A DNA stretch of 25,174 bases from Rugosibacter sp. (GCA_030652715.1 JAUSQB010000016.1:1-25174), one strand, 5' to 3'; counted from the first letter of the stretch, positions 1 through 8,753 are shown. Program-made: numbers and translations. Notes: generated by a model not told the origin, from the sequence alone.

Positions 1-335
1 ATGGGCGTAACGAAAATTCGCTTTCCGGATACTTCCGACATCGATATTGCGCCGGGCGCCAACATCACGACTACGCCATTTTTGAAGTGCTCATGGCACG
101 GCCCCCAAGTACGCAGGAAAAGACTGCGTCAATCCAGGCTCGCCCATTCATTTCTGCTGAAATGATGCTGCGCCATATGGGCTGGACAGAAGCTGAGGAT
201 CTTATCGGCCGCTCAATGGAAGCCGCCATTGGCGATAAAGTGGTTACCTACGACGTTGCTCACCTTATGGAAGGCGCAACAGAAGTGAAATGCTCCGCCT
301 TTCGACAGGCAATGATAGCCCGTATGCAAGCCTGA
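1..335 (+). pseudogene. icd: Isocitrate dehydrogenase (NADP) remnant, 3' part
   Basis: This is a broken relic of NADP-dependent isocitrate dehydrogenase, the TCA-cycle enzyme converting isocitrate to 2-oxoglutarate. Frame 1 at 1-66 encodes MGVTKIRFPDTSDIDI joined directly to APGANI. In intact enzymes such as E. coli Icd the first block lies near residues 185-198 and the second near 319-328. About 124 residues are therefore missing, including the catalytic Lys230, Asp283, Asp307 and Asp311 (E. coli numbering, from memory). The reading then moves to another frame for YAIFE (72-86), to a third for AHGTAPKYAGKDCVNPGS (89-142), and back for AEMMLRHMGWTEA through the C-terminus, ending at 335. No single frame is open across it, so it cannot make an active enzyme. 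The 5' part lies outside the window. An assembly error is possible but would need several independent mistakes. Confidence 0.88.
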
Positions 336-354
336 AAAAGCTGAAACCAAAAGA

Positions 355-397
355 AAAAACAGAAAAAGCCCGCCCCTGATCAAGTCAGGGACGGGCT
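355..397 (-). terminator. Intrinsic terminator of cspA
   Basis: The arms 367-379 and 385-397 form a 13-position stem with one C/A mismatch and a 5-base loop. Read on the minus strand the hairpin is followed by a U-rich run (complement of 355-366), which fits termination of the leftward cspA transcript. The plus-strand side has only a weak A/T stretch, so termination of icd-side transcription is less certain. Confidence 0.75.
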
Positions 398-481
398 CTA
401 AATATTTTCAGGATCAAAAACTAGCAATCCTGACAATACTTTGACTGTCTATCAGACGGTCAGCATTTCAAACAACAAACA

Positions 482-685
482 TCAAGCGCGCTGAATGTTT
501 GAGGCTTGCTTGCCTTTAGGGCCTTGGACCACGTCGAAAGACACTTTGTCGCCTTCTTTCAGCGACTTGAATCCTGCCATATTGATGGCGGAGAAATGAG
601 CGAAAAGGTCTTCGCTGCCATCATCAGGGGTAATAAAGCCAAAACCTTTGGCATCGTTGAACCATTTAACTGTACCAGTTGCCAT
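482..685 (-). CDS. cspA: Cold-shock protein, CspA family
   Basis: This 67-residue single cold-shock domain protein binds single-stranded RNA and DNA and acts as an RNA chaperone. It carries the RNP1-like motif KGFGFI (residues 13-18) and the RNP2-like motif DLFAHF (26-31), and its length is that of the CspA family. The ATG is preceded by AAGGAA about 7 bases upstream. The gene diverges from clpS. A sigma70-like promoter at 885-913 would give a leader of about 190 bases, similar to the long leaders of cold-inducible csp mRNAs. Whether this copy is cold-induced or constitutive cannot be read from the sequence. The symbol is generic because csp paralogues are hard to tell apart. Confidence 0.95.
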   Translation of the reverse strand: MATGTVKWFNDAKGFGFITPDDGSEDLFAHFSAINMAGFKSLKEGDKVSFDVVQGPKGKQASNIQRA

Positions 686-878
686 GTAACTATTCCTTAA
701 TCAAAACGAACAAATCGGCCACCGTTGCGGGCTACAAGAGAAACCGCACCCCGGCCGGGGCATGCTTAACACTTAAGTTCAAAAGCGCCAAAAGAATTCT
801 TTAACTCCAAACACACCCTAAACTTCTAAAGGCAGAGGGAATTTCAAAAGACTCTAAGCAAAACATAAGCTAAACATG
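686..878 (-). promoter_or_regulatory. Long 5' leader of cspA mRNA (predicted)
   Basis: If transcription starts near 878 (promoter at 885-913), the cspA leader is about 190 bases and has no reading frame I can support. It contains a perfect 12-base palindrome, CCCCGGCCGGGG, at 749-760. This can extend through flanking GCA/TGC to form a stable hairpin. A small dyad, CTTAA-CAC-TTAAG, lies at 765-777. Long structured leaders that refold with temperature are known for csp genes; that this one does so is inference. Together with 879-1069 this accounts for the gene-free stretch between cspA and clpS. Confidence 0.45.
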
Positions 879-884
879 GTGCGC

Positions 885-913
885 GTTTTACCTGCTAAGT
901 TTACCCGCGTCAA
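885..913 (-). promoter_or_regulatory. Predicted sigma70 promoter of cspA
   Basis: On the minus strand TTGACG (908-913) is followed after 17 bases by TAAAAC (885-890), giving 5/6 and 4/6 matches to consensus at ideal spacing. An A-tract from the complement of 917-924 lies just upstream of the -35 and could act as an UP-like element. Confidence 0.5.
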
Positions 914-933
914 CAACTTTTTTTGTTGCGCCG

Positions 934-969
934 CACAGATTTGTCCGCTTTATTCATGACAAGTCTGTG
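934..969. repeat. Inverted repeat in the cspA-clpS intergenic region
   Basis: CACAGATTTGTC (934-945) and GACAAGTCTGTG (958-969) are complementary over 12 positions with one G-U pair, separated by 12 bases. There is no T-run after it on the plus strand, so it does not look like a terminator. It sits upstream of the predicted cspA promoter and about 100 bases before clpS, so an operator or an RNA structure in the clpS leader are both possible. A smaller stem, CAACAA/TTGTTG (911-928), lies next to it. Confidence 0.55.
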
Positions 970-1069
970 TTCATGCAGGCTAGAGAACTTGAATTACGCT
1001 TTTTACCCCCTATGTAAACCCTGCTTTTTGCTAGATTGAAACCTTTCCAATTAACATTAGAATGCACTC

Positions 1070-1390
1070 ATGGTTACACGCAGAGAAATTGGTACAGGGG
1101 GTGATGCCGCGCTCGCCCCAGAAAAAAGCAAGGCAAGCTTACCGCCGATGTACAAGGTGTTGCTGCTTAACGATGATTTCACGCCAATGGATTTTGTTGT
1201 GATAGTACTGGAAAAATTTTTTAATTTATCGCGCGAACAAGCAATGCAAGTTATGTTGAAGGTGCATCGTGAAGGAAAAGGTGTTTGCGGCATTTATCCT
1301 ATGGATATTGCCGCAACGAAAGTTGAACTGGTCAGTACATTTGCACGGCAACACCAGCATCCGCTGGCCTGCGTTATGGAGAAAAACTGA
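1070..1390 (+). CDS. clpS: ClpS, adaptor of the ClpAP protease (N-recognin)
   Basis: ClpS delivers N-end-rule substrates to ClpA and redirects ClpAP specificity. The 106-residue protein has the usual variable, charged N-terminal extension and then the ClpS fold. It shows the ligand-pocket motif [12 protein letters not shown] (residues 32-43), including Asn34, Asp35, Asp36 and the gatekeeper-type Met40, and His66 in KVHREGKG. The C-terminal HPLACVMEK matches the family. The stop codon overlaps the clpA start by one base (TGATG), implying translational coupling. The region before the ATG has only a weak ribosome binding site. The divergent gene upstream is cspA. Confidence 0.96.
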   Translation: MVTRREIGTGGDAALAPEKSKASLPPMYKVLLLNDDFTPMDFVVIVLEKFFNLSREQAMQVMLKVHREGKGVCGIYPMDIAATKVELVSTFARQHQHPLACVMEKN

Positions 1391-3666
1391 TGATTGCCCA
1401 AGAACTTGAAGTGAGCTTGCATATGGCCTTCGTAGACGCTCGTCAAAACCGCCACGAATTCATTACTGTCGAACATTTGCTGCTAACTTTGCTTGATAAC
1501 CCCTCTGCTGCTGAAGTGCTGCGCGCTTGCGCGGTTGATATGGACGGGCTGCGCAAAGAGCTAAACACATTCATTAACGATCACACACCCACAGTAAATG
1601 GCGCCGATGAGATAGACACCCAACCTACTCTAGGTTTTCAACGAGTCATTCAGCGTGCCATTTTGCACGTGCAGTCGTCCGGTAAAAAAGAGGTAACCGG
1701 TGCCAATGTGCTCGTTGCGATATTCGGCGAAAAAGATTCACACGCAGTGTATTTCCTCCAGCGGCAAAGTATTTCACGCCTTGACGTAGTGAACTTCATA
1801 TCTCACGGCATCGCCAAGGTTCCGCCGCCTCATAGCAAAGAAGAAACGGCGGAAACTGAGGCAGAATCGCAAGAAAAATCCGGGGCGCTTGAAAATTTTG
1901 CACAAAATCTGAATCAGCAAGCGCTGATTGGCAAGATAGATCCGTTAATAGGGCGAGATAAGGAACTGGAACGCGTCATCCAAACACTTTGCCGACGTCG
2001 CAAAAACAACCCCTTGCTCGTTGGCGAAGCAGGCGTTGGCAAGACTGCTATTGCGGAAGGCCTTGCACGCCGCATTACTGAGGGCCGTGTGCCGGATATT
2101 CTTGCCAATGCCATTGTTTACTCACTCGACATGGGCTCGCTTTTGGCGGGAACAAAGTATCGGGGGGACTTTGAACAACGCTTAAAAGCTGTGTTGAAGC
2201 AACTGGCTGACACACCCAACTCGATTTTATTTATTGATGAAATTCATACTTTAATCGGGGCTGGCGCAGCCTCAGGTGGAACACTTGACGCCTCTAATCT
2301 CCTAAAACCAGCGTTATCTTCTGGCGCGCTCAAGTGTATTGGCGCAACCACCTATAACGAATATCGCGGCGTATTCGAGAAGGATCATGCGCTATCCCGG
2401 CGCTTCCAGAAAGTCGATGTCAATGAGCCATCGGTTGATGAAACCATCTCCATTCTGCGGGGCCTTAAGTCTCGCTTTGAAGAACACCATAGCGTTAAAT
2501 ATTCTGCAGCTGCCATTTCCAGTGCAGCTGAATTGTCCGCCAAATATATTAATGATCGGCATTTACCCGATAAAGCCATCGACGTGATTGATGAAGCGGG
2601 CGCAGCGCAACGCATTTTGCCGAAATCAAAGCAAAAGAAGCTGATTGGTAAAAATGAAATCGAAGAGATTGTCGCAAAAATTGCGCGGATTCCGCCAAAA
2701 CACGTCTCGTCAGATGATCGCTCGGCACTGAAAAATCTTGACCGTGATCTGATGAATATGGTCTATGGCCAAAACGCGGCAATTGACGCGTTGGTTAGAG
2801 CGATCAAAATGTCTCGCTCCGGTCTGGGCGACCCGCAAAAGCCCATCGGCAGCTTTCTTTTCTCTGGCCCTACAGGTGTGGGCAAAACCGAAGTGGCCAG
2901 ACAACTGGCTTACTGCATGGGCATTGACCTCATACGTTTTGATATGTCCGAATATATGGAACGTCATGCCGTCAGCCGCCTCATCGGCGCTCCGCCGGGT
3001 TATGTTGGGTTCGACCAGGGCGGCTTACTGACTGAAGCCATCACGAAAAAGCCGCATGCCGTGCTCTTGCTGGATGAAATAGAAAAAGCGCATCCTGAGA
3101 TTTTCAATATCTTGTTGCAAGTAATGGATCATGGCTCTTTAACTGACAACAATGGCCGCAAGGCGGACTTCCGCAATGTGATCATTGTCATGACCACCAA
3201 TGCGGGTGCAGAGTCTTTACAAAAAACCAGCATCGGCTTTACCACTAATAAAGCGCAGGGTGATGAAATGGTCGATATCAAGCGCATGTTTACGCCGGAA
3301 TTCCGCAATCGGCTAGACGCCATCATTTCCTTCCGCGCCTTGGACGCTCAGATTATTCTGCGCGTCGTTGATAAATTTCTCATGCAGCTGGAAGGTCAAT
3401 TACACGAGAAAAAAGTCGAGGCTATTTTCACGGATGCCCTTCGTGCATGGTTGGGTGAAAAAGGCTTTGACCCCTTGATGGGTGCCCGCCCCATGGCGCG
3501 CTTGATTCAAGACACAATCCGTGCTGCTTTGGCAGATGAATTGTTATTCGGTCGATTGATTCATGGCGGCCGAGTAACCATCGATCTTGATGAAAACGAG
3601 AAAGTTAAACTGACATTCGAAGATACGGCAAGCAACCCAACGATTTCATCATCTACTGTTGGTTAA
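1390..3666 (+). CDS. clpA: ClpA, ATP-dependent unfoldase subunit of ClpAP
   Basis: ClpA is the AAA+ hexamer that unfolds substrates and feeds them into the ClpP peptidase. At 758 residues it equals the E. coli length. The order is: N-terminal ClpS-binding helical repeats (about 1-145); first AAA+ domain with Walker A GEAGVGKT (about 212-219) and Walker [10 protein letters not shown]; second AAA+ domain with Walker A GPTGVGKT (about 493-500) and Walker [13 protein letters not shown]; an IGF ClpP-docking tripeptide (about 615-617), where E. coli has IGL; and a C-terminal D2-small domain with [10 protein letters not shown]. It is co-transcribed and translationally coupled with clpS. clpP is not in this window. 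Confidence 0.98.
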   Translation: MIAQELEVSLHMAFVDARQNRHEFITVEHLLLTLLDNPSAAEVLRACAVDMDGLRKELNTFINDHTPTVNGADEIDTQPTLGFQRVIQRAILHVQSSGKKEVTGANVLVAIFGEKDSHAVYFLQRQSISRLDVVNFISHGIAKVPPPHSKEETAETEAESQEKSGALENFAQNLNQQALIGKIDPLIGRDKELERVIQTLCRRRKNNPLLVGEAGVGKTAIAEGLARRITEGRVPDILANAIVYSLDMGSLLAGTKYRGDFEQRLKAVLKQLADTPNSILFIDEIHTLIGAGAASGGTLDASNLLKPALSSGALKCIGATTYNEYRGVFEKDHALSRRFQKVDVNEPSVDETISILRGLKSRFEEHHSVKYSAAAISSAAELSAKYINDRHLPDKAIDVIDEAGAAQRILPKSKQKKLIGKNEIEEIVAKIARIPPKHVSSDDRSALKNLDRDLMNMVYGQNAAIDALVRAIKMSRSGLGDPQKPIGSFLFSGPTGVGKTEVARQLAYCMGIDLIRFDMSEYMERHAVSRLIGAPPGYVGFDQGGLLTEAITKKPHAVLLLDEIEKAHPEIFNILLQVMDHGSLTDNNGRKADFRNVIIVMTTNAGAESLQKTSIGFTTNKAQGDEMVDIKRMFTPEFRNRLDAIISFRALDAQIILRVVDKFLMQLEGQLHEKKVEAIFTDALRAWLGEKGFDPLMGARPMARLIQDTIRAALADELLFGRLIHGGRVTIDLDENEKVKLTFEDTASNPTISSSTVG

Positions 3667-3688
3667 ATAATCTCACCCACAGCCGCAC

Positions 3689-3727
3689 CCAAAAAACTCG
3701 GCGCCTCACCTGCGCCGAGTTTTTTGG
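3689..3727 (+). terminator. Intrinsic terminator after clpA
   Basis: A perfect stem of about 16 base pairs is centred on CTCGGCGC/GCGCCGAG (arms 3689-3704 and 3712-3727) with a 7-base loop, flanked by an A-run and a T-run. It begins about 22 bases after the clpA stop and separates the clp unit from aceA. The symmetric A/T flanks would let it work in both directions. Confidence 0.93.
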
Positions 3728-3948
3728 TTTTAGCCGCACTCTTTGCTGCTTTGGCTCGTAGTCTTGTGAATAATCTCGCCCTGATCACTGCCCGATAATC
3801 CAGCATTTACCTATTATTCGGAAATAGCGCCTGGCAGGAGCTACGAATATGGATTGTTACCTCTCACCCATTTAAGCCACAAGTTACTAAATTCTTAACT
3901 GAAGCAATTCAAGTTATTTTTAAACTCAATAAGTCTTATAAAAGATAA
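3728..3948. other. Gene-free upstream region of aceA
   Basis: No supportable reading frame or RNA gene was seen in these 221 bases. The right half becomes A/T-rich, as is common upstream of strong promoters. An imperfect inverted repeat, AACTGAA-GCAA-TTCAAGTT, lies at 3897-3915, about 33 bases before the aceA -35 element, and could be an operator. That role is inference only. Confidence 0.35.
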
Positions 3949-3977
3949 TTGACATAAGATTATTTTTATTCAATAAT
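3949..3977 (+). promoter_or_regulatory. Sigma70 promoter of aceA (predicted)
   Basis: A perfect TTGACA (3949-3954) is separated by 17 bases from AATAAT (3972-3977, 5/6 consensus). Transcription would start near 3984, leaving a leader of about 50 bases before the aceA ATG. It is the best-matching promoter in the window. Confidence 0.78.
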
Positions 3978-4000
3978 TTGCTTGCGCCTTTGTTTGCGCC
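3977..4000 (+). repeat. Tandem 12-base repeat at the aceA transcription start
   Basis: TTTGCTTGCGCC (3977-3988) is followed immediately by TTTGTTTGCGCC (3989-4000), differing at one base. It starts at the last base of the -10 element and spans the predicted start of transcription. A repressor bound here would block aceA expression, but no regulator can be named from the sequence. Confidence 0.6.
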
Positions 4001-4032
4001 CACCCACGCAACTTTCTTTTTAAGGAATGAAA

Positions 4033-5331
4033 ATGACTGATCGCAAAGAGGCTGCTACCGTCTTGGCAAACGACTGGGCAAATAATCCTCGCTGGAAAGG
4101 CATCCAACGAGGTTACTCGGCGGAGGATGTCGTTCGCCTGCGGGGCTCATTTCCCATTGAGCACACCTTGGCACGCCGAGGCGCAGAAAAATTATGGGAT
4201 TTATTGCACAACCAGCCATATATTAATTGCCTCGGCGCACTCACGGGCGGTCAGGCAATGCAACAAGTTAAAGCGGGCATCAAGGCGATTTACCTCTCTG
4301 GTTGGCAAGTTGCGGCAGACAATAACAGCTACGCATCCATGTACCCCGATCAATCCCTATATCCCGTTGATTCTGTGCCTAAAGTTGTCGAGCGAATCAA
4401 TAACTCATTTCGCCGTGCCGATGAAATCCAATATGCAAAAGGGATAGAAGCAGATGATAAAAGTTACATCGATTACTTTGCCCCTATTGTTGCAGATGCT
4501 GAAGCGGGCTTTGGTGGCGTATTGAATGCCTTTGAATTGATGAAAGCAATGATCAGTGCTGGCGCAAGTGGCGTCCATTGGGAAGATCAACTGGCTTCGG
4601 TCAAAAAATGCGGCCATATGGGCGGCAAAGTGCTTGTGCCAACCAAAGAAGCAGTACAGAAATTAATTGCCGCACGCATGGCAGCTGACGTATGCGGTGT
4701 ACCCACACTGGTCATTGCTCGAACAGACGCTGAAGCGGCCGATCTTTTGACATCCAATTATGATGAAAATGACATGGCCTTTTGCACAGGAGAGCGGACC
4801 AGCGAAGGCTTCTATAAAACACGCTGTGGCATAGATCAAGCCATATCCCGCGCGATCGCCTATGCGCCCTATGCTGATCTAGTCTGGTGTGAAACAGGGA
4901 CCCCTGACTTGAACTTCGCACGTCAGTTTGCTGACGCCGTGCATGCCAAACATCCGGGAAAAATGCTGGCATACAACTGCTCACCCTCGTTTAACTGGAA
5001 GAAAAATCTGGACGATGCCACTATCGCCAAATTTCAGCGCGAGCTAGGCGCCATGGGCTACAAGTATCAATTCATCACCCTCGCCGGCATTCATTCTATG
5101 TGGTACAACATGTTTGACTTGGCGCAAGATTATGTCGCACGTGGCATGACCGCCTACGTTGAAAAAGTGCAAGAACCGGAATTTTCAGCACGTGACCTTG
5201 GGTACAGCTTTGTCTCTCATCAGCAAGAAGTGGGCACCGGATACTTCGATGATGTCACGACGGTTATTCAAGGTGGCACCTCTTCCGTTACCGCTCTGAC
5301 AGGATCTACTGAAGAAGCGCAGTTTCACTAA
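4033..5331 (+). CDS. aceA: Isocitrate lyase
   Basis: Isocitrate lyase cleaves isocitrate to glyoxylate and succinate, the first step of the glyoxylate shunt, allowing growth on acetate or fatty acids. The 432-residue protein matches the E. coli-type enzyme throughout, with [17 protein letters not shown] and the catalytic loop KKCGH (Cys193). It also has the conserved NCSPSFNW and an intact C-terminus ending in GSTEEAQF plus one residue. An in-frame ATG at 4027 touches the AAGGA ribosome binding site directly. The ATG at 4033 has sensible spacing, so I chose it. aceB follows 72 bases downstream on the same strand, and the strong promoter upstream likely drives both. Confidence 0.97.
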   Translation: MTDRKEAATVLANDWANNPRWKGIQRGYSAEDVVRLRGSFPIEHTLARRGAEKLWDLLHNQPYINCLGALTGGQAMQQVKAGIKAIYLSGWQVAADNNSYASMYPDQSLYPVDSVPKVVERINNSFRRADEIQYAKGIEADDKSYIDYFAPIVADAEAGFGGVLNAFELMKAMISAGASGVHWEDQLASVKKCGHMGGKVLVPTKEAVQKLIAARMAADVCGVPTLVIARTDAEAADLLTSNYDENDMAFCTGERTSEGFYKTRCGIDQAISRAIAYAPYADLVWCETGTPDLNFARQFADAVHAKHPGKMLAYNCSPSFNWKKNLDDATIAKFQRELGAMGYKYQFITLAGIHSMWYNMFDLAQDYVARGMTAYVEKVQEPEFSARDLGYSFVSHQQEVGTGYFDDVTTVIQGGTSSVTALTGSTEEAQFH

Positions 5332-5337
5332 AACTTC

Positions 5338-5367
5338 CGCAGTAGCCTGCGATCTCTGGTTACTGCG
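5338..5367 (+). other. Small intercistronic hairpin between aceA and aceB
   Basis: CGCAGTA (5338-5344) pairs with TACTGCG (5361-5367) around a 16-base loop. There is no U-run, so it is not an intrinsic terminator. It could mark mRNA processing or stabilise the aceA 3' end, or it may be chance. Confidence 0.25.
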
Positions 5368-5403
5368 AAATTACCACTGCCATTAATCGCAAGGAATCAC
5401 CCT

Positions 5404-7008
5404 ATGAGCCAAGTAACAATACTCCCGCAAGGTGTTCAAGTCACTGCCCCCATTACTGCCGACTTTTCAAAAATTCTTACGCACGATGCGCTTGAGCTTG
5501 TTGCCAAGCTTCATCGCACCTTCGAGCCGCAGCGTCAGCAGCTTCTTGCCGATCGAGCCCAGCGTCAGCAGCGTATTGACGCCGGCGAAATGCCGGACTT
5601 TCTGCCAGAGACCAAACACATTCGTGAGGGTGACTGGAAAATTGCTCCGCTACCCAAAGCGCTCGAGCGTCGCCGCACAGAAATCACCGGGCCCGTTGAG
5701 GCCAAGATGATTATCAACGCCTTTAATTCAGGCGCTGATAGCTATATGGCTGATTTCGAAGACTCCAACAGTCCTAAATGGGAAAACCAGATCCAGGGAC
5801 AAATCAACCTGTATAAAGCGATTCGCCATGAGCTGACATTCAAGAACGACGCAGGAAAAGAATACAAACTCAACGACAAAATCGCCACCTTGCAAATTCG
5901 GCCACGCGGCTGGCATCTCGATGAAAAACATGTACTGGTTGACGGGCAGCACGTCTCGGGTGGCGTTTTCGATTTTGCATTGGTGTTCTTTCACAACGCC
6001 AAAGAGCAAATTACGCGCGGCGCCGGGCCTTTCTATTATTTACCGAAGATGGAAAGCCATCTCGAAGCCCGGCTATGGAATGACATCTTCATCATGGCTC
6101 AACATGAGATTGGCCTGCCTCAAGGGTCAATTAAAGCGACGGTACTCATAGAAACCATACTCGCCACCTTCGAGATGGAAGAAATTCTGTATGAACTCCG
6201 CGAGCATAGTGCCGGACTTAATGCAGGCCGCTGGGATTACATCTTTAGCTGCATTAAAAAGTTCAAACGCAATACGGATTTCTGTCTTGCCAATCGTGGC
6301 GCCATTACGATGGAAGTGCCTTTTATGCGGAGTTACGCCTTAGCTTTGGTGAAAGTCTGCCACAAACGTGGTGCCCCTGCCATCGGCGGCATGAGCGCAC
6401 TGATCCCGATCAAAAACGATCCTGTTGCGAATGAAAAAGCATTGGCAGGCATTCGCCACGATAAAACACGGGATGCGGCAGATGGTTTCGATGGCGGATG
6501 GGTAGCACACCCGGGGCTGGTGGCAATTGCTGCAGAGGAATTTCAGAAAGTACTTGGCGACCGACCCAATCAATGGGAAAAACAGCGTGATGAAAACTTT
6601 GGCCCGCGCGACTGGCTCAATTTTCAACTCGAGCAACCGATTACCGAAGCCGGTGTGCGCAATAACATCAATGTCGGCATTCATTATCTGGGCAGCTGGC
6701 TCACTGGAAATGGTTGCGTGCCTATTCACAACCTCATGGAAGATGCAGCGACTGCCGAGATCAGTCGCTCACAGATATGGCAATGGGTTGTCTCACCCAA
6801 AGGAAAACTCGACGATGGCCGTAAAGTGACTGCCGATATGGTGCGCGGGCTGATTGGCGAAGAGCTGACAAAGGTAAAAACCACAGTAGCGGCAAGTGGT
6901 GAGGCAACAGCCACCTACGATCAAGCCGCAAAAATTTTCGAGGAAATGTCGCTGGCAGATAACTACCCTGAGTTTCTCACCTTACCTCTGTATGAAGCCA
7001 TGGCTTAA
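5404..7008 (+). CDS. aceB: Malate synthase A
   Basis: Malate synthase condenses glyoxylate with acetyl-CoA to give malate, the second glyoxylate-shunt step. The 534-residue protein is the A isoform by length (the G isoform is over 700 residues). Visible landmarks are ADFEDSNSP (residues 116-124), the substrate-binding arginine in QIRPRGWHL (Arg166), the magnesium-site region ATVLIETILATFEMEEIL, and the catalytic base Asp447 in NLMEDAATAEISR. Positions 166 and 447 coincide with those of the E. coli enzyme as I recall it. AAGGAA lies just before the ATG. A short internal repeat, CAGCGTCAGCAG, near the N-terminus encodes two QRQQ motifs. It is co-directional with aceA and convergent with dut. 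Confidence 0.97.
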   Translation: MSQVTILPQGVQVTAPITADFSKILTHDALELVAKLHRTFEPQRQQLLADRAQRQQRIDAGEMPDFLPETKHIREGDWKIAPLPKALERRRTEITGPVEAKMIINAFNSGADSYMADFEDSNSPKWENQIQGQINLYKAIRHELTFKNDAGKEYKLNDKIATLQIRPRGWHLDEKHVLVDGQHVSGGVFDFALVFFHNAKEQITRGAGPFYYLPKMESHLEARLWNDIFIMAQHEIGLPQGSIKATVLIETILATFEMEEILYELREHSAGLNAGRWDYIFSCIKKFKRNTDFCLANRGAITMEVPFMRSYALALVKVCHKRGAPAIGGMSALIPIKNDPVANEKALAGIRHDKTRDAADGFDGGWVAHPGLVAIAAEEFQKVLGDRPNQWEKQRDENFGPRDWLNFQLEQPITEAGVRNNINVGIHYLGSWLTGNGCVPIHNLMEDAATAEISRSQIWQWVVSPKGKLDDGRKVTADMVRGLIGEELTKVKTTVAASGEATATYDQAAKIFEEMSLADNYPEFLTLPLYEAMA

Positions 7009-7013
7009 ACTAA

Positions 7014-7029
7014 AAGCCAGCGCTGGCTT
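7014..7029 (-). terminator. Palindrome between aceB and dut, possible terminator
   Basis: AAGCCAGCGCTGGCTT is a perfect 16-base palindrome just after the aceB stop. Folded, it gives about 6 pairs with a GCGC loop. On the minus strand it is followed by a T-rich stretch (TTTTAGTTT), so it suits termination of the dut transcript better than aceB. It is weaker than the other terminators in the window. Confidence 0.45.
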
Positions 7030-7078
7030 CAAAAAGTCGGTGCTGGTGATACGGTGAATAAACGATTTATAAGGCTTT

Positions 7079-7564
7079 TTACGCCTTGCCAGTGCTACCA
7101 AACCCACCCGTTCCACGCTCGCTAACCACAAATTCATCCACAATATTGAAACTCACTTGCACCACAGGCACGATCACCAACTGCGCCAAGCGATCGAGCG
7201 GATTAATCGTGAAGGCTTCATGGCCGCGATTCCAGGTTGAAACAAACAACTCACCCTGATAGTCGGAATCAATCAAGCCCACAAGGTTACCCAGCACAAT
7301 GCCATGCTTATGCCCCAAACCTGAACGGGGCAGAATCACGGCGGCCAGCGAAGGGTCGGCAATATGAATCGCGATACCTGTCGGTATCAAAATGGTCTCA
7401 CCCGGGTGTATCTTCATGGCTGCATCGATACAAGCGCGCAAATCAACCCCTGCCGAGCCGGGCGTTGCGTAGTGCGGCGCGTAATGGCCGGAAGCATCTT
7501 TCAATCGCGCATCCAGTATCTTCAAATCAACTGTTGGCACGGGGTTTTCCACAGGGTTTCCCAT
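7079..7564 (-). CDS. dut: dUTP diphosphatase (dUTPase)
   Basis: Dut hydrolyses dUTP to dUMP and pyrophosphate, keeping uracil out of DNA and supplying dUMP for thymidylate. The 161-residue protein has all five trimeric dUTPase motifs: [10 protein letters not shown] (35-44), [10 protein letters not shown] (79-88), [11 protein letters not shown] (96-106, catalytic Asp99), [10 protein letters not shown] (125-134) and the glycine-rich tail [10 protein letters not shown] (150-159). The frame extends one codon further to a TTG. The ATG at 7562-7564 has GGAG 7 bases upstream, so I start there. It overlaps the end of coaBC by 38 bases on the same strand, and the dut-coaBC order is also that of E. coli. 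Confidence 0.96.
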   Translation of the reverse strand: MGNPVENPVPTVDLKILDARLKDASGHYAPHYATPGSAGVDLRACIDAAMKIHPGETILIPTGIAIHIADPSLAAVILPRSGLGHKHGIVLGNLVGLIDSDYQGELFVSTWNRGHEAFTINPLDRLAQLVIVPVVQVSFNIVDEFVVSERGTGGFGSTGKA

Positions 7565-8753
7565 CAAGTTTCTCCATCAGAGATGCTAAATGCGCGACAA
7601 TGCCGCGCGCCACGATTATTTTTTTCGCAGACGGCAAGGGATAAGCGCCTGTTGCATCGAACAAGGTGACTCGGTTAGTCTCACCGCCCAATCCATCTTG
7701 CACCAGGTTCCCCACAACGAGCGCAAGATTCTTTGCCTTCCGCTTGGATTCTGCATAAGTTTCCAGGTTTTGACTTTCCGCTGCAAAGCCCACGCAAAAT
7801 GGTGCATCTGGTCGCGCGGCGATTTCGCCGAGGATATCGCTGGTAGCTTCAAGCACTAAGGTCATCGGCTCTCCGTTTTTCTTGATTTTTTCTGTAGATA
7901 CCACCTTCGGCCGATAATCCGCCACGGCCGCAACACCGATAAATACATTCTGGCCTGGCAAATTTTGTAATACAGCCTCACGCATCTGGGCACTTGTCTG
8001 CACATCCACTCGCTGAACATTGCGTGGCGTAGGCAGCGCCACCGGGCCAGCAATCATCGTCACCGTCGCACCTGCCTCAGCACATGCCTGTGCAAGCGCA
8101 AACCCCATTTTTCCGGAGCTCGAATTCGTTAACCCGCGCACGGGATCAATGGGTTCAAACGTCGGCCCTGCCGTTAACAAAACACGTTTACCCGCCAGTG
8201 ACTTAGGCTGAAAAAACGTGTAAAGCTCATCAAAAAGCGTCTTCGCCTCGAGCATACGGCCTTCACCCACTTCGCCGCAGGCTTGATCTCCACTGGCGGG
8301 GCCAAGAATTTTTACGCCGTCGCGACTTAACAAGGCCATATTTCGTTGCGTGGCCGGGTGCTCCCACATCTGCCGATTCATGGCTGGCGCGACCAGCAAG
8401 GGGCAATCACGCGCCAAGCATAAGATCGACAATAAATCGTCACAAACACCGTGCGCCAATTTAGCCAGAACGTTGGCCGTTGCCGGAGCTATCAACACCG
8501 CAGCAGCACCCCGCGTCAGGTCAATATGCGCCATGCCATGACTCATGCGGTCATTCCATAACGTCTGCCACACAGGACGCCCCGTCAGCGCCTGGAATGT
8601 CATGGCTCCAACAAACTCACTGCCTGCTTGCGTGAGCACAACATCAACTGTGGCACCCGCCTTGACCAGCAACCGTGAAAGCTCAGCCGCCTTGTAGGCC
8701 GCGATACCCCCGGTGACTCCCAACACGATACGCTTACCCGCAAAAGCATTCAT
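7527..8753 (-). CDS. coaBC: Bifunctional phosphopantothenoylcysteine decarboxylase / phosphopantothenate-cysteine ligase
   Basis: CoaBC carries out two successive steps of coenzyme A synthesis. The CoaB half joins 4'-phosphopantothenate to cysteine using CTP; the CoaC half decarboxylates the product with FMN. The 408-residue protein has the flavoprotein domain (about 1-185) with [11 protein letters not shown], the active His76 in AHIDL, PAMN (123-126) and the reactive Cys159 in ACGEVGEGR. The CoaB domain (about 187-400) has [20 protein letters not shown] and EKIKK (288-292). The start has no strong ribosome binding site. It leads into dut and diverges from radC with only 45 bases between the starts. 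Confidence 0.97.
   Translation of the reverse strand: MNAFAGKRIVLGVTGGIAAYKAAELSRLLVKAGATVDVVLTQAGSEFVGAMTFQALTGRPVWQTLWNDRMSHGMAHIDLTRGAAAVLIAPATANVLAKLAHGVCDDLLSILCLARDCPLLVAPAMNRQMWEHPATQRNMALLSRDGVKILGPASGDQACGEVGEGRMLEAKTLFDELYTFFQPKSLAGKRVLLTAGPTFEPIDPVRGLTNSSSGKMGFALAQACAEAGATVTMIAGPVALPTPRNVQRVDVQTSAQMREAVLQNLPGQNVFIGVAAVADYRPKVVSTEKIKKNGEPMTLVLEATSDILGEIAARPDAPFCVGFAAESQNLETYAESKRKAKNLALVVGNLVQDGLGGETNRVTLFDATGAYPLPSAKKIIVARGIVAHLASLMEKLDGKPCGKPRANS

Noticed and set aside
506..700. Plus-strand open frame covering cspA
   Set aside because: It is the antisense shadow of a clear cold-shock gene, with no family resemblance of its own.
2339..3031. Several open frames of 76-88 codons on both strands inside clpA
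   Set aside because: All lie within the intact clpA frame, show no recognisable domains and lack ribosome binding sites.
4027..4032. Upstream ATG for aceA
   Set aside because: The ribosome binding site AAGGA touches this ATG directly; the ATG six bases further has workable spacing.
5532..5575. Repeated CAGCGTCAGCAG inside aceB as a possible mobile or regulatory repeat
   Set aside because: It is in frame and encodes a doubled QRQQ in the variable N-terminal helix of malate synthase, so it is best seen as a local coding duplication.
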